Below, in pieces: positions 47,153 through 59,117 of a stretch of 64,000 bases of DNA. Source of the stretch: Pocillopora verrucosa (Eukaryota; Cnidaria; Anthozoa; Scleractinia; Pocilloporidae); contig NC_089325.1 in the NCBI RefSeq assembly GCF_036669915.1, positions 62,001 through 126,000 on the forward strand, in the 5' to 3' direction. Under the pieces are notes generated by a model. The model saw only the letters and a program-made list of their open reading frames with translations. It made no database searches and was not told the origin of the DNA. Numbering within the stretch: the first letter of the stretch is position 1; every line of letters starts with the position of its first letter. A program made the translations under genes and the position numbers.

Positions 47153-48198
47153 GTCACATCGCTAATCATACATAAAGCGAGACCTAGGGGAGGGATCAGT
47201 CACCTAATGAGCCCTCACCCTCTCCACCCTAAGTGTAGCCTCTAAAGTGTTTCAATGTGTTTTTTATTCTGTTTCTAGGGGCGGAGTGATTACTCATTTT
47301 TTTAAAGTTTTTCTTTTTGAGAAATGAAAGCTATGGAATCATTTATTTTTAACGCACACTTGTCGGAATAAGTTTCTGTTTCGGCGCCTAAATGAGGAAC
47401 AGTCATCGTCAACTTCTTGGTTAAATGGCCCCGTTTGCCAACTTACACGTACGGCTGCAGGTGACAAAATTCGACCACACTAGTACAGGACAATTTCGCA
47501 CGCATGACCGACGATTCCATGCTAAAAGTGTTTTATTATTTTAATTATGAAGATGAAGTGAAGAACTGAATTCAGTTTCCACGCAAAGAAATTCAATGAA
47601 CTTTGCAAACGTTTTCGATTGGCATTACCTTACCTCGGTAATCTCCGAAGGTGTGCTTTATCTCCATAATTAAGATGGAGTTGCAATTTGCTGCTTTGTA
47701 CAGCTAAATGCAGAAATATTACTCCCTTTTCTAATCACCTTTCTGCTTGTAAATTTCTGAATACTGCTGAGAATTTTCGTTTTGATCATTCCCGTGAGTG
47801 CAAAGGTTTAAAGGATTTTCCTATCCAGTTTAACTTTTCGAGAAGAGTGACTGACACATTGATTTGTTTGTAATGTTGCGTACAGAGTCTCCTTACTTTT
47901 TCTGGTTTTGCCTTTTTCAGGAAACGTGTCACTAATCATAGCTGCTAAAAGCTCTTGCAAGTTTTAAATTACTGAACTCACTGTAGTTTTCTTATCAGCT
48001 CCGTTCAATTTTAGCAGGGAATTCTGCAAGACGTGATGCTACTCAAATAGTCCCCTCCTGTAAGATAATTTTTTTGATTCATTTACTTTCTCCATAATAT
48101 TTGAAAATTTAGGGTGTTTAATAAATTTTGCTGCATTTTTCTGAATGTGTCTTTGATAAGGTGAAAAGGAGAAATATACATAGAGCCTATATATTGCT
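47153..48198. other. TRIM-C upstream flank (duplicate of 28930-29982)
   Basis: No gene seen. It aligns over its length with the TRIM-B upstream flank and should contain the TRIM-C promoter. Confidence 0.7.
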
Positions 48199-48213
48199 GG
48201 CGTGTATAATTAT

Positions 48214-49063
48214 CAGCAAAAAAGCTCAGTTACCTAATAACGCAAAGAAATGAAGGCAAAATTTTATCTTAACTGAGGAAGAGTCGAAACTTGCTTTCAC
48301 CCTTCCCCATAAAGTGTCCTTTGAGAGCCTTTCAATACAAAATTCTAAATTTGATACTTTATACAAACAAGAAATTATTGCAAATTGGATATTGTGAGCA
48401 TGATGGATGCACTTTCTGTGACAAAGAATCAGGAACATTACACCACCCTTTTTTCTTTTTCCCTCACTCAAATATCTGTTGGAAACGAGTCGGAAATTAT
48501 TATTTCACAATAACAAACCAAGTTATGGCTCTCAGCCTTCAAGATATCATTATAGGTATTACAACATTGTCATGCCTTTTACTAAATTATTTGATACTAA
48601 TCGAAAAAATACATATCTGAGATTGCAGAAGGACGCATGCGCATCCGAATACAGAAAGTTTCAAACTAAAAGTGAAAATTTATTTTCAAACAGAAAAAAA
48701 CATTGCCTCAACAAATAAAGACCTGGAAACTTTCTATAAGAATTGGATTAAAAACTTTCCACTCTAATCTTGGGTGTTTCTCTCTTTCACCTTTTTTTTT
48801 TTTTTGCATTAGTAATAATTACAATGATTGTATTAGTTTTCCCAAAAGTAACTGTATTTAACTTCATTATAATAGTGAGGGTGTGCAGTAACTTAAAAGT
48901 CTTATTATTGTTAATATAGTCAATATTTTTTAGAAAAGTTGTAATGTTAATTTTGGTGAAAATGCTTACAACAGCAATTGAGCCAATCCTCGTTTCTGTG
49001 TAGTAACTTTAACTATGTCTGTAATTTGTACTTAAATAATGATAATGAATAATAATGAAATAG
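48214..49063 (+). mobile_element. 5'-truncated LINE (copy 2 of the one at 29999)
   Basis: Flanked by GGCGTGTATAATTAT at 48199-48213 and AGGCGTGTATAATTAT at 49064-49079. The coding remnant (LQIGYCEHDGCTFCDKESGT) is shifted out of frame after about 48620. Confidence 0.9.
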
Positions 49064-49079
49064 AGGCGTGTATAATTAT

Positions 49080-50500
49080 AACAGAATACAATTAAGGGGT
49101 ATGGGGGTTGGGCTATTAAGACAGAATTTGGCTTGTGGGAGAGGATTATATGTGAAGGAACATGACGAAATAAATGTTCTGGTTTTTTTTTTCAGAAAAA
49201 AAATCTAAAGATGATATCCAGATATGATACCATGCATTGTGAGTTTGTTTATCTTGTTAATGAATCAATTTTTTCATCGTTCCGATTAGATCTAATGCCA
49301 CATTGCTCCCCAAATTTTAGGATCCGCACGCGTTGCGGACCTACTTTGCCCTGACTGGTGCAAACTTTCACTTCCGACTAAAGGACGTTTAAGCGGAAAA
49401 AGAGGGGAAAAAAAGCTTTACAAGACTTTTTTGTATTTTAGCGTCAAAATAGTCTGTTTCAAACCTCGCACTGGTTATTATGCAGTGATCTTGGACAAGA
49501 AGGATTGTATAAAAGTGCCACTCCCTAACCCCCTGTATGCATCAAGAAAATGTCGTGTAAACTGAATGAATGCTGACTATGAAAGAAGGGGAATGCATAT
49601 TTTCATCCCATAAGAGGAGGAGTGACATTACACCTCGTAACGTAATGCTAAGCTCCGATAGCTAAGTGGGAATAGTATACAAAATGGGAAGAGTTGGTTT
49701 CGATAGCTACCATACAAAGACTATATACCCACTCGATTGGCGTTTGCTGGTCTTTTAATCTGTACAGAAAGAGAACCTAACGTGTAAAGGCTTATTAACA
49801 GAGATTAAATGAACTTGGCAAAACTCTCTCCTGCTCGTACTGGTTTGACAACAAGAATAAATACGATCCACGACTAGCACGCCGGCATAGGTCTGCAGAA
49901 GGAAAAGGTAACAAAATATCACATCAGAAATTCTTTGTGCTTGAATCTATTCAATCTCCTCGGTTAAAATTTGTGTTTGCCTTGACGTCAACGAAGTGTG
50001 CAAAACTAACTTGAAAACTTGAGCATTAAATTTCTTTACTTTCTACAATTTTAAGTTTACACTGAAAGTGACACACAAAACTTTGATTGTTTAAGAAAGA
50101 GGAAAAAAACAGCATGAGAAAAATTGTTCCCACCTTTTCATAACGTCACTGAAAGAACAACCCAATCACGACCAGAATATACAAACCCAAAAGAAGTTAA
50201 GTGTTATTTCTGTGTAGAAAGCTATGGACATTTGTGATCTTAGTAGGATGCTTGCCACAACAAAACCCTATATGCTCAGATGGTAGATCATCCAAACGTG
50301 AAGTAGGATTCTAAAATTTGGATCCATGCAAAGATACTGCGACACTTATGGTTGTCACAAATATAAGACATCTTTGTTTCGGTGATGGATTGGGAATCCT
50401 TTAGTTCATAAAACAATAAAAGGTTCCGAATAAATCGCCCAATAAAGACAGAGTGCGCGACGAATATGACAAAAAACAAGTGCGGGAGTCAGTTCTATAT
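49080..50500. other. Spacer between LINE and PPME1, with two transposon empty sites
   Basis: Contains PPME1 downstream sequence and the undisturbed integration sites of the TTAA transposon (49116-49119) and of the CACGG transposon (49327-49329). The uninterrupted LINE site is at 50266-50279. No independent gene is seen; minus-strand frames at 50288-50618 are 3' UTR or shadows of exon 15. Confidence 0.7.
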
Positions 50501-50506
50501 CAATAC

Positions 50507-53500
50507 CTACCTCAGAAAGTTCTCCTTTGTCACAGCGAGTTTCAGCCGCATTAGAAATGTCACTAAGACTTCTGCAACCTGCACACATAAAGGACAAACC
50601 ACAGTCGGAACACGGCAATAGTCACCTCAAGTAGCAGGTGTAAATAAGATGTAACCTTGGGCTAAGGGATACTTATGATGGTACTGTAATTTTTTTCAGA
50701 ATCGGTCTCTTTACCGTGAATCATGTTTTTCACGTTTTTTAGAATTGAAAATTTCAGAACATTCGCAATTTCCCAACTTTATTCCACTCATACCACAAAA
50801 ATACGTCAGGAAAAAGTGAGGTTTGATTGTTACTAAATGTGAGAAATTTTAAATTGCTCTGAGGAGATGATGCAGCCGTTCACAACAAGGCATGGAAAAC
50901 CTTGGTAAGCTCATTAGAATTTTTTAATTTTTTACTACCATTGTTATCATTATCATTCAGTATTATTTTTGTATTTATCATTATTGTTATTATAATTTAA
51001 TTATTACTCTTTTTTACATTTATCGTTCTAAGCTGAGGGTGGATTCTTTGCTTCACTTACTTTGTCCGGGGCATCCTCGTGAACGCAATGACCGCAGCGT
51101 GGTAATACTTGCATCTGAAATTTACCTTCAAACGAATATTTCAGAGTTTCCATCCTTAGAAAAAATTGTCATTCAAACAAGAAAATATTATATCACATAA
51201 ACTAGGTCTCAACTAATCTGAGACATCATACCTTGCATTTGACCAATCGTCAGATCTTTGTCAAGACGATCCACACCTGTGTCGAAAATTCGATCTTTAT
51301 ATTGTTAAGTGTCAAAACTACTTGCGCAGATCAAAGATATAGTTTCTGAAGAGCGCAAGGGAAATGGTTAAAAAATTAAATTGTCCGCGACTATATTCGT
51401 CAAAGGCATGGAGCTTTTTAGTCACGTAAATCATCTAACATTCAACCAGAACAACAAAAACAATGAAAGCCTCATCATCATCATTATCATTATCATCATC
51501 CTCACCTTCAATATCAAAGTAAAATAAACAAACAAACAAACAAACAGGCACAAAAAAATTGAAATCCAGAAAATTACATTTGATTACCTGCCAAGATGAG
51601 AAGCTTTGGAACAGGACACGATAAGAACAAATTGGACATGCCTTTAAACCAGCCTTCAAAATTAAAGAGATAGAAAATAAAAACAAATAAAACTGATAGA
51701 CAAAAGGGAAATATATACACCTGCTTTACTCACGAAACGGGAGGGGGGGGGGGCATACTTAGTTCCTCAGTTCACCCACAAGGGTGGAGGCTCTTGTTAT
51801 TTGTTAGAGACTTCATTCCTTCAGAGATGTAGAACAAGGGGAAACGAGACATGATCCCAACTTTTAAAATCCACAATTCCAGGGCTATAGAAGCGTGAAA
51901 AAAAGTTACCATGAATGACAACGGTTTCTAAGGAGATGCACACTCGCAGGATTTTGTAGCCCTATCAAAGTACACGTCACATTTCCATCAGTGTTCACAT
52001 GGCGAGAAGTGCACGTCTGAGTAATCTTAGACTCACCTTCCCAAAACTGATCAGTCTTAGACAAGTCAATCCTCCAAGTAAATCTCTCATCAGCCCTCTA
52101 AACGACAAATACCCAAACAATGGAAAAAGATTTGAAGTTAGTGCCTTGCGTGGAACTCTGGAAGTATGGTGGGCGCTGATCATTTTGACTCGCGCTACAG
52201 ACTTCATCGAGAAGCAGGGACTGCTCTAGTCTATCATTTCTGTAAAACGTCTCACTAACGGCAGCATAAAAGTGCTTTCAACATTTACACACGCAAAGCA
52301 GTTCTCCTTGTAGCTCCGTTGGTTCTGCCCAATGTGTAGCAAGATGCGATGCTTTTTAGATAGTTTTCTCCAGTCAGACATTTTTTTACCAACAATTCTG
52401 TAACTCGATTTATCCTCTTTTTACAGTATTTGAATCATTTTTCTGTTTGATTAACTGATGAATGTGATATAGATAAGGTGACAAGAAATAAAAAGATTAC
52501 GAACTTACAAATTGTAAGCGTGAATATTATATTTTTGGGTGTATGAGGGTCGGGATATTTGAATGCAAATAGGCCTGTGGGTGATTATAAGAGCTAGCAC
52601 ACTGAAATAAGATATTTATTAACAACATACGTAACCCCCCTAAATAGGAAGAGGTAAAAAGGAAGAAATTAGGGGAAAAAGGGAACGGGGGAGGGGTAAG
52701 AGAGAAGGGGGAAGGGATTAAAGGGAACTGGGGAGGGGTGAGTGGGAAGGGAGATGGGGTAAAGGGGAACGAGGGAGGGGTAAGAGGGAAGGGAAGAGAG
52801 AAGGGGGAGTGGTAAAAGGGGAATAGGGGAGGGATGAGAGGGAAGGAGGAGGGGTAAAAGGGAAGAGGGAAGGGATTAAAGGGAACTGGGGAGGGGTAAG
52901 AGGGAAGGGGGAAGGGATTAAAGGGAACTGGGGAGGGATAAGTGGGAAGGGAGATGGGGTGAAGGGGAACGAGGAAGAGGTAAGAGGGAAGGGGGAGTGG
53001 TAAAAGGGGTATAGGGGAGGGATGTGAGGGAAGGGGGAGGGGTAAAAGGGAAAAGGGGAGGGATAAAAAGGAGTGGGAAAGGGGTAAGAGGGAAGGGGGA
53101 AGGGGTAAGAGGGAACTGGAGAGAGGTAAAAGGGAACAAGAAAGTTGTAATTGGATGTCCAGAAAATTTAGAATTAAAGATAACTTCAATAGAAACAGGG
53201 CACTGCTGCTGCTTACCTTCTGCCCTGTATCCACCTGACTAGTCCCTGCATGCACCACAGTCGAAGCCTTTGTATTGACTGTTTCTTCAGATTCTTCACT
53301 AATTGTATCACAGGCATGTGACAGTGGGGGAGAAGTTGGACACTCACTATTTACTTTATCTTCACTGTCACCACTACATCTGTTGGTTTCAAACACAATT
53401 TTAATCGTACTTGAATGTAAATATAACAGTAGACTTAATCAACCAAAACAACAGATATTACAAGCATTAATCTCTTTGTCAAAAGCTTTCCACCACTGAC

Positions 53501-56500
53501 TCAGACGAGAAGAAATTAAATTCACCTGACTAACTGTCCAGCCATGGATATACGCGCTGATTCCACATTGTGGACCTGGCCACTTCGTATGCTGCAATTG
53601 AAAAAACATGAAGGTCGCATCATATAACATTTGGTCACCATTGGCTATACCCCTTGAAAATGTAAACTCAAGTAATTTTCGCTTAGAATTTAGCCTTGGA
53701 AGAATTAAACAAAAGAAATCCCATTGAGGTTGAGGGATGATAAATAAATTTATTCTGTTTTATTCTCCCTAGCCTCTGAGTCATGTTAGAATTTTAAGAT
53801 ATCAAAAATGGCAGATTGGCCTCTGTCATTTGGATTGTGAAAACTGAAGGAAAATGAAGGAAATCTTGTTTTAGACTGGTCCTTCATCCCATTTCAGAAT
53901 ACCTCCATTCTATTCCTTCTTCCAGTGATTGAAACGAAGATGGTCTACTTCTCAGGAAAGACTGCATAGCAGACAATGCTTCCATCGCTGTCCCTATATG
54001 TATATAAACAAACAAATTTCTCCATAAATCCAGAGCTTTTTCTCAATAATACCTACATGCCTATTCAGTTACTGCCTGGATACAGTTTCTTGCTGAAAAG
54101 TATTTAGCTCTCATTGAAAATTGTTAACCTTACTTAATTGTAACACAACTGACTAGTGACTTCTTGCACCCCACTTGTTCATACCAAACTGGTGTAAACA
54201 GATGTAAATTGGAAATTAAACTAGGATTAAATTGGTCTTCTTTCACCACAGTCTTTAATTAGTCTAGAAAACTCATGTCATCCACCCAACCAAACAGATG
54301 AAAATTACATTTTGACATTGTGAGGTAGTTTTCCTGTTTTACCTCTGGTTGTCATTGGCTACTTCTGATATTTTCCTTCAATCAGATCAGCAATTGTGAT
54401 CACTCTGGTTTTACTTTTAAGTACTACATTCATTTAAATGCACTCCATGTACTTTATTTATTAGTCTCTCTCACTCACCTTCCACTACATCAATAACAGC
54501 TAGTCCAGCTAAAGAGGTACTCAACAGTTTTTGAACTCCAACATGAACAGCAATGGCCCCACCCATGCTGAAAACAAGAAATTACTATCACTAACCCTTT
54601 AACTCCCATGAGTGACCGAGACAGAATTTCTCCTTGCAATATCTATACAATATCAACCAGATAAGTATAAAGGGAATAAAGAAAAATATCAATTTGGGGA
54701 TAATTAGTTGATCCAATACTAAATTCTCTGAACTAACATTATAAGAATTGTATCATTGACAGTAAGAAGAATGACAAGTTTGATCTGGGAGTTCAAGGGT
54801 TAAGCCCTTGTGATCAACATAAACACATCTTGTTACTATTAAACCCCACACATTTTAAAACATTGGCTTAGATAAACTGCGCTTTTCTTTGTACATATTG
54901 CTACAGTGTATACACACTCTTATTAATGCATTAAGGACAAATCAAAATAAAAGGATGTAGACAGTTTGTTTACCCCTGCTGTCTCTGCTTAAGCTGTTAT
55001 TTTCTCCCAGTTACTCTACAGAATATTACCTACAGCATAACAATAACGTTAGGAGTTTTTTAAACTCTACATCATCTTATTTTCAGATACATCCACTTAA
55101 TGACACCATGGTGAAAATTTATAAAAAAAAACTTAAGGATATCATGCAGGTGATAATTTAATGGTCTGGAGCCCACATCTACCTTAACCAATTTGCTCCA
55201 GACACTTCATAATACAATATAAATGCATTTTACCTGTGTCCAACCAGAAGTATGGATGGAGGGGAATCTCCATAGATAGCCTGTACAACATTTCCAACAT
55301 CTCTGTGAGTGATAAACAAACAGTTTTTATTGAAGTATGACATTATAAAATATGTTCAGTAGTAAGACATGTATGCTATTTGCCATGTTACATATACACT
55401 AGCCTCCATTTTGTGCAAAAATATGTTTGGATATTAGTGAGCAGATGCTCCATGTTCCAAGAGGCCAGCAATTTTCTGAGGGCAATGCTTAAGGGAAACT
55501 GTGAGTTTCAAGGAACCAATTATGTCAAAGGATGTTGATGTATCAGCAATTACAATTTTTGAATACCTGTAACTCAATTTCACATTGTCTCTGATAAACA
55601 GGTAACTACGTACTCATTTTATTAAATAAATAATATTGGGCCCTGAGTGCAAGTTTGGGGAAACTGACACAAAATTTTTCATCTCCTATACACTGATCTA
55701 TTACATTCAACCAATTTTTTAAAATTACTCTCATGCAGACATCCAGTAGAGCACTTGCAGGGTGACACCTGACTGAGTAATTACTCCCTTACTCAAAGGT
55801 ATCTAATGTAACAAATACATCTAGTGTGAAAGATCATTTGTCAGGTAAAACTTACTTTGATAAGGTATCTGCTGACAAATCAGAGTCATCTTCTGTGGAT
55901 GTGTCACCTTTAAAAGAAGCAATTTTCATGTATTTCAAAACTACAGCTGCACAAACATTGTCACTCAAAACATGTCCAGTAAAGCTAAGTACACAAGTGT
56001 GGACACTATATAACTAAACACTTAAGAAACAAGTGTCTAAATTTGTAGGTTATTACGGTGGTAGACAGGAAGGGCATTTGTATGGATTTTCTTTCCACTG
56101 GGAAATGAGCATTCAATAGGACTGTCAATTATGTTATTTTTTTCTGTGATATCTACAAGCAAATCTTGTGTATTTGGCCCTTTTCACCCAAACATCAGCA
56201 TGCACATTCTCCACACTCTACTCCCATTTCCCAAGATGCTGACATGGAGAATTGGTTAAAAATCAAGAGCTTCAGTCTTTAAATGACAATCATTTCCTAT
56301 TTCTCTTGACCTCAATGTGTGATTCAGGAGTGATGTTGTAAGAAGAAATTAGATGTTCGTCATTTTGAGGGATCAAACGGTTATAGGTTTGTTAAGAATC
56401 ATACACTTACCATGGCCTCTGAGATCTAATGCTAGAACTTGACAGTGACATATTCTTATGATTGATTTCTAAAAAAGATGAAAACTCTCTTAGTATTATC

Positions 56501-58759
56501 ACTTGATAGCTCTTTTTTGTTGTTTTAAAGGCTTAAAAGACCATCACTTTTCAAATCCAGCATCCTTCTCTGGATTAACTTTTCATAAAGAGCTCCCAAA
56601 AGTCTATTTCAATTAGCATGGACTGGAGAAAACATCTTCAAAACTTCAAAAAAAAAAATGGCCAGACTGGTCAGGAAGTTTGCAGTCAATCACAGAGGAC
56701 AACTTTCAACACTAAGGCATTGATTTGCTTAAATCATTAGAGTGCACAATAGAATTATAAAACAAAGCTTGCACTATTGGATTTGGGTATCTGAATTTTC
56801 TAACTATGTTATAAAGTGTTGTGACAAATACTTACAGTAAAGACAGCCCATGATAAAGCAGAATGCCCTCCACCATGAAGTAACAATAGTACTGGGCCAG
56901 AATTACCAGCCTGGTAAACTCGAAATCTCTATTGCACAAGATGCCAGGCAATAAGTCAAGGAGATCCTTCTATTCTTTCCATTCCTCATCATGGCCTCTT
57001 AAACTTAACCCTTTAATTCCAAGTAGTGATTAAAATGAAACTTCTCCCAATAATATCTATACATTATTAAGCAAACAGGTAATGAGAATATTCAAGCTGA
57101 TCAGGTAGAAACAGCTATCTTGATCTAGCACCAAGTTCTCATTACTAATTTAGGAAATGTGTCGCAGCTAGAGGGGAGAATTAACAGTCAGATCTTGGGA
57201 GTTAAAGGGTTAACCCCTAAGAGTGACTAACATCCAATTTCTCCTTAAAGTATCTCCATAGAATCAAATATTAAGGTCATATGAATCGATGAAATTATCT
57301 AACTAAGTAAAGAAGTTCTTCTCTTTGTCAGTAACTTAGGAAATGCATGAAGAACAGTATGGACAATATACATACTGATGATTAAGGGAGTAAAAAGATA
57401 AAAGAGACATGTACATATCCTATTGCCAAGGCACTGGCATTAAGCTTCAAAAGTCTGAAGCCGGACATGGCATTGTAACTGTAAGGAGAATGTTCCTGTC
57501 TATTTTTTTAGTTTTTTTTTTTAGTTTTTTTTAGTTGGTTTTTTTTTCATGGTTAAGCATGCTATTCTGGTGGTCTTAGTCAAACTTTATCTGAAATATA
57601 AATACCTATCTGAAATAAATCAATTAAATAATTTCTTTGTCACATGAAGATAGCAAAAGTTTTTCACCCTCTATAATTGTACCAAGAATAACAAGCTTAC
57701 TTCACTCAAACAGAACCCCTCATGCCCTAACTATGAGCGGTTGTCACTGCCAAAAATACAGGCAAAATTAATGGTTTGTAATAAACAGAAATGTTCTAAT
57801 TGTATTAACCATTTTTTCCTTGAATATTTCATTTCACCATAGGTGACTTGTCCATTTGTATTTTAAATAAATCTCTTGAGATAAGATAAACTGTTCTCCA
57901 AAAGACAAGTAGACCATTTCTATTTATTACAAATGATTTATTATGCCTATATTGTTGGCGGTGACAGCCGCCCATACCTAACATTAATATCTGTATTCTT
58001 TGCACTTTCCTCTTAACATTTCCTAAGGACGACAAGGAGACTTTTAAAATTAGGGGCTTCTTGAATTGGTTACCATTTCTATTATTCTCGTGACCTTTTT
58101 ACATTTGATTCAAGGGTACTGAAAAGGAAAGGAGAAATTATACAAATGTTGAAGTCATTCACTGATAGGGGTTAAAGAGTGAATCAACAAAAGGGAATGC
58201 ATTTTCCAGTAGTAACGACCACAGCTTATGACATTCAACGTCAACATGCTGGCCGTTGCATGAAGTAATCACAATTGCATAAAATGTTTCGAAAAATACA
58301 ACTGTAGCATGCACAAGAAGTAAGGTCAAATGAATTAACATGACTTTTGTACTAAAATAACTTTTAAACAATCACAGCACTCGTAATTAACGTGGGTATG
58401 GAATTTAGAGGGATCTCCCCTTCTCTCATTACAGAAGCACTCAGTGGAACAAAAGATACGTTTTTATCATTGACACAAACATCTCTCGAACTATCGAAGT
58501 AATCTTCCCAAGACAACGGTGTGTAATCACGCTTTCGTCGCAGTCCTCCCGTGGTTCTGTTTGTGCGATCAAAAGATCTCAGTCCATAACAACAGCTACA
58601 TAAAGTTTTTTACAAACCACCTACATAAAGTTCTTTACAAACCACCTACATATCAATTCAGTGTCTTAATTCTTACCCGTAAGATTTCCCAGGTCGTTTC
58701 GGGGCAGGAGGTAAACCAACGTATTTGCTCTTTAAAGCCTCTTTCCTCAGTTCCGACAT
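50507..58759 (-). CDS. PPME1: Protein phosphatase methylesterase 1, complete 15-exon gene
   Basis: Exons: 58677-58759, 58460-58556, 56836-56928, 56411-56468, 55856-55907, 55234-55302, 54479-54567, 53903-53993, 53526-53591, 53217-53379, 52037-52097, 51588-51653, 51232-51276, 51061-51125, 50507-50578. All junctions are GT-AG, phases agree, and the total is 1170 nt (389 residues; human about 386). Landmarks: RRKRDYTPLSWEDYF, LLLLHGGGHSALSW, LALDLRGHG, GHSMGGAIAVH with nucleophile Ser151, VIDVVEG (acid Asp177), an acidic/Ser-Thr-rich insert in exon 10, VDRLDKDLTIGQMQG, and LPRCGHCVHED with His357. The enzyme removes the C-terminal methyl ester from the PP2A catalytic subunit and keeps PP2A inactive. 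The C-terminus (FLMRLKLAVTKENFLR) is shorter and more basic than in vertebrates. Intron 10 carries the G-rich minisatellite. Confidence 0.95.
52640..53140. repeat. G-rich minisatellite inside PPME1 intron 10
   Basis: About 500 bp of GGGGAGGGGTAAGAGGGAAG-type units, the longest of the three arrays. It lies 80-570 bp inside the intron from exon 10. Similarity to the TRIM-A and TRIM-C units ends at about 53199, 18 bp before exon 10. Confidence 0.9.
54592..54802 (+). mobile_element. MITE-like repeat, family 1, in PPME1 intron
   Basis: About 210 bp with imperfect inverted ends: AACCCTTTAACTCCCATGA on the left and GGGAGTTCAAGGGTTAA on the right. The internal text GACAGAATTTCTCCTT recurs at 61720 and, in variant form, elsewhere in the window. 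Confidence 0.75.
57005..57212 (+). mobile_element. MITE-like repeat, family 1, in PPME1 intron 2
   Basis: Ends TTAACCCTTTAATTCC and GGGAGTTAAAGGGTTAA. The interior is diverged from the 54592 copy but collinear with it. Confidence 0.7.
57205..57395 (+). mobile_element. MITE-like repeat, family 2, abutting family 1
   Basis: Starts GTTAACCCCTAAGAGTGACT and shares with 62900-63098 the interior TAAAGAAGTTCTT and AGGAAATGCATGAA-type segments. It overlaps the right end of the neighbouring family 1 copy. Confidence 0.6.
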
Positions 58760-59117
58760 TTTGGATTTTTTTCCCGATATTTTTATCGCAGGCTCATATT
58801 TTGCTCGCGTGGGGTTTGCCTCCACACATTTGTCATACAGTCACGGTCACGCAGGGTCAGGTAGTCAGTCACACAATCGCTAAACCCTGAGATATGTACA
58901 TCTTCTTCTTCTGTTTTTTTTTTTTTTTTTTTTTTTAATCCTAACTTCTATTTATCGTATGATTTTAACTGTAATTAATATTTTTTAACAATAATAAGCA
59001 TGCTTCAATCAAACTCAAGTTGTAAAATTTTTGCCCCCTTGTCGCATCACCAGCCTCCAGGAAAATGAGCCCGCGCTCCTCTCTCAAGAGGATCGAAGAA
59101 GGTGTTAGACTACGGTG
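58760..59117. promoter_or_regulatory. Bidirectional promoter region, PPME1 / arylsulfatase
   Basis: The two start codons face away from each other with 358 bp between them. A 24-base T run lies at 58914-58937. No TATA box at a convincing distance is seen for either gene. Shared or overlapping promoter elements are an inference from spacing. Confidence 0.55.

Noticed and set aside
50288-50479. Minus-strand frame VAHSVFIGRFIRNLLLF as a candidate PPME1 terminal exon
   Set aside because: A better terminal exon with correct acceptor, phase and stop was found at 50507-50578, and this frame lies in its 3' UTR.
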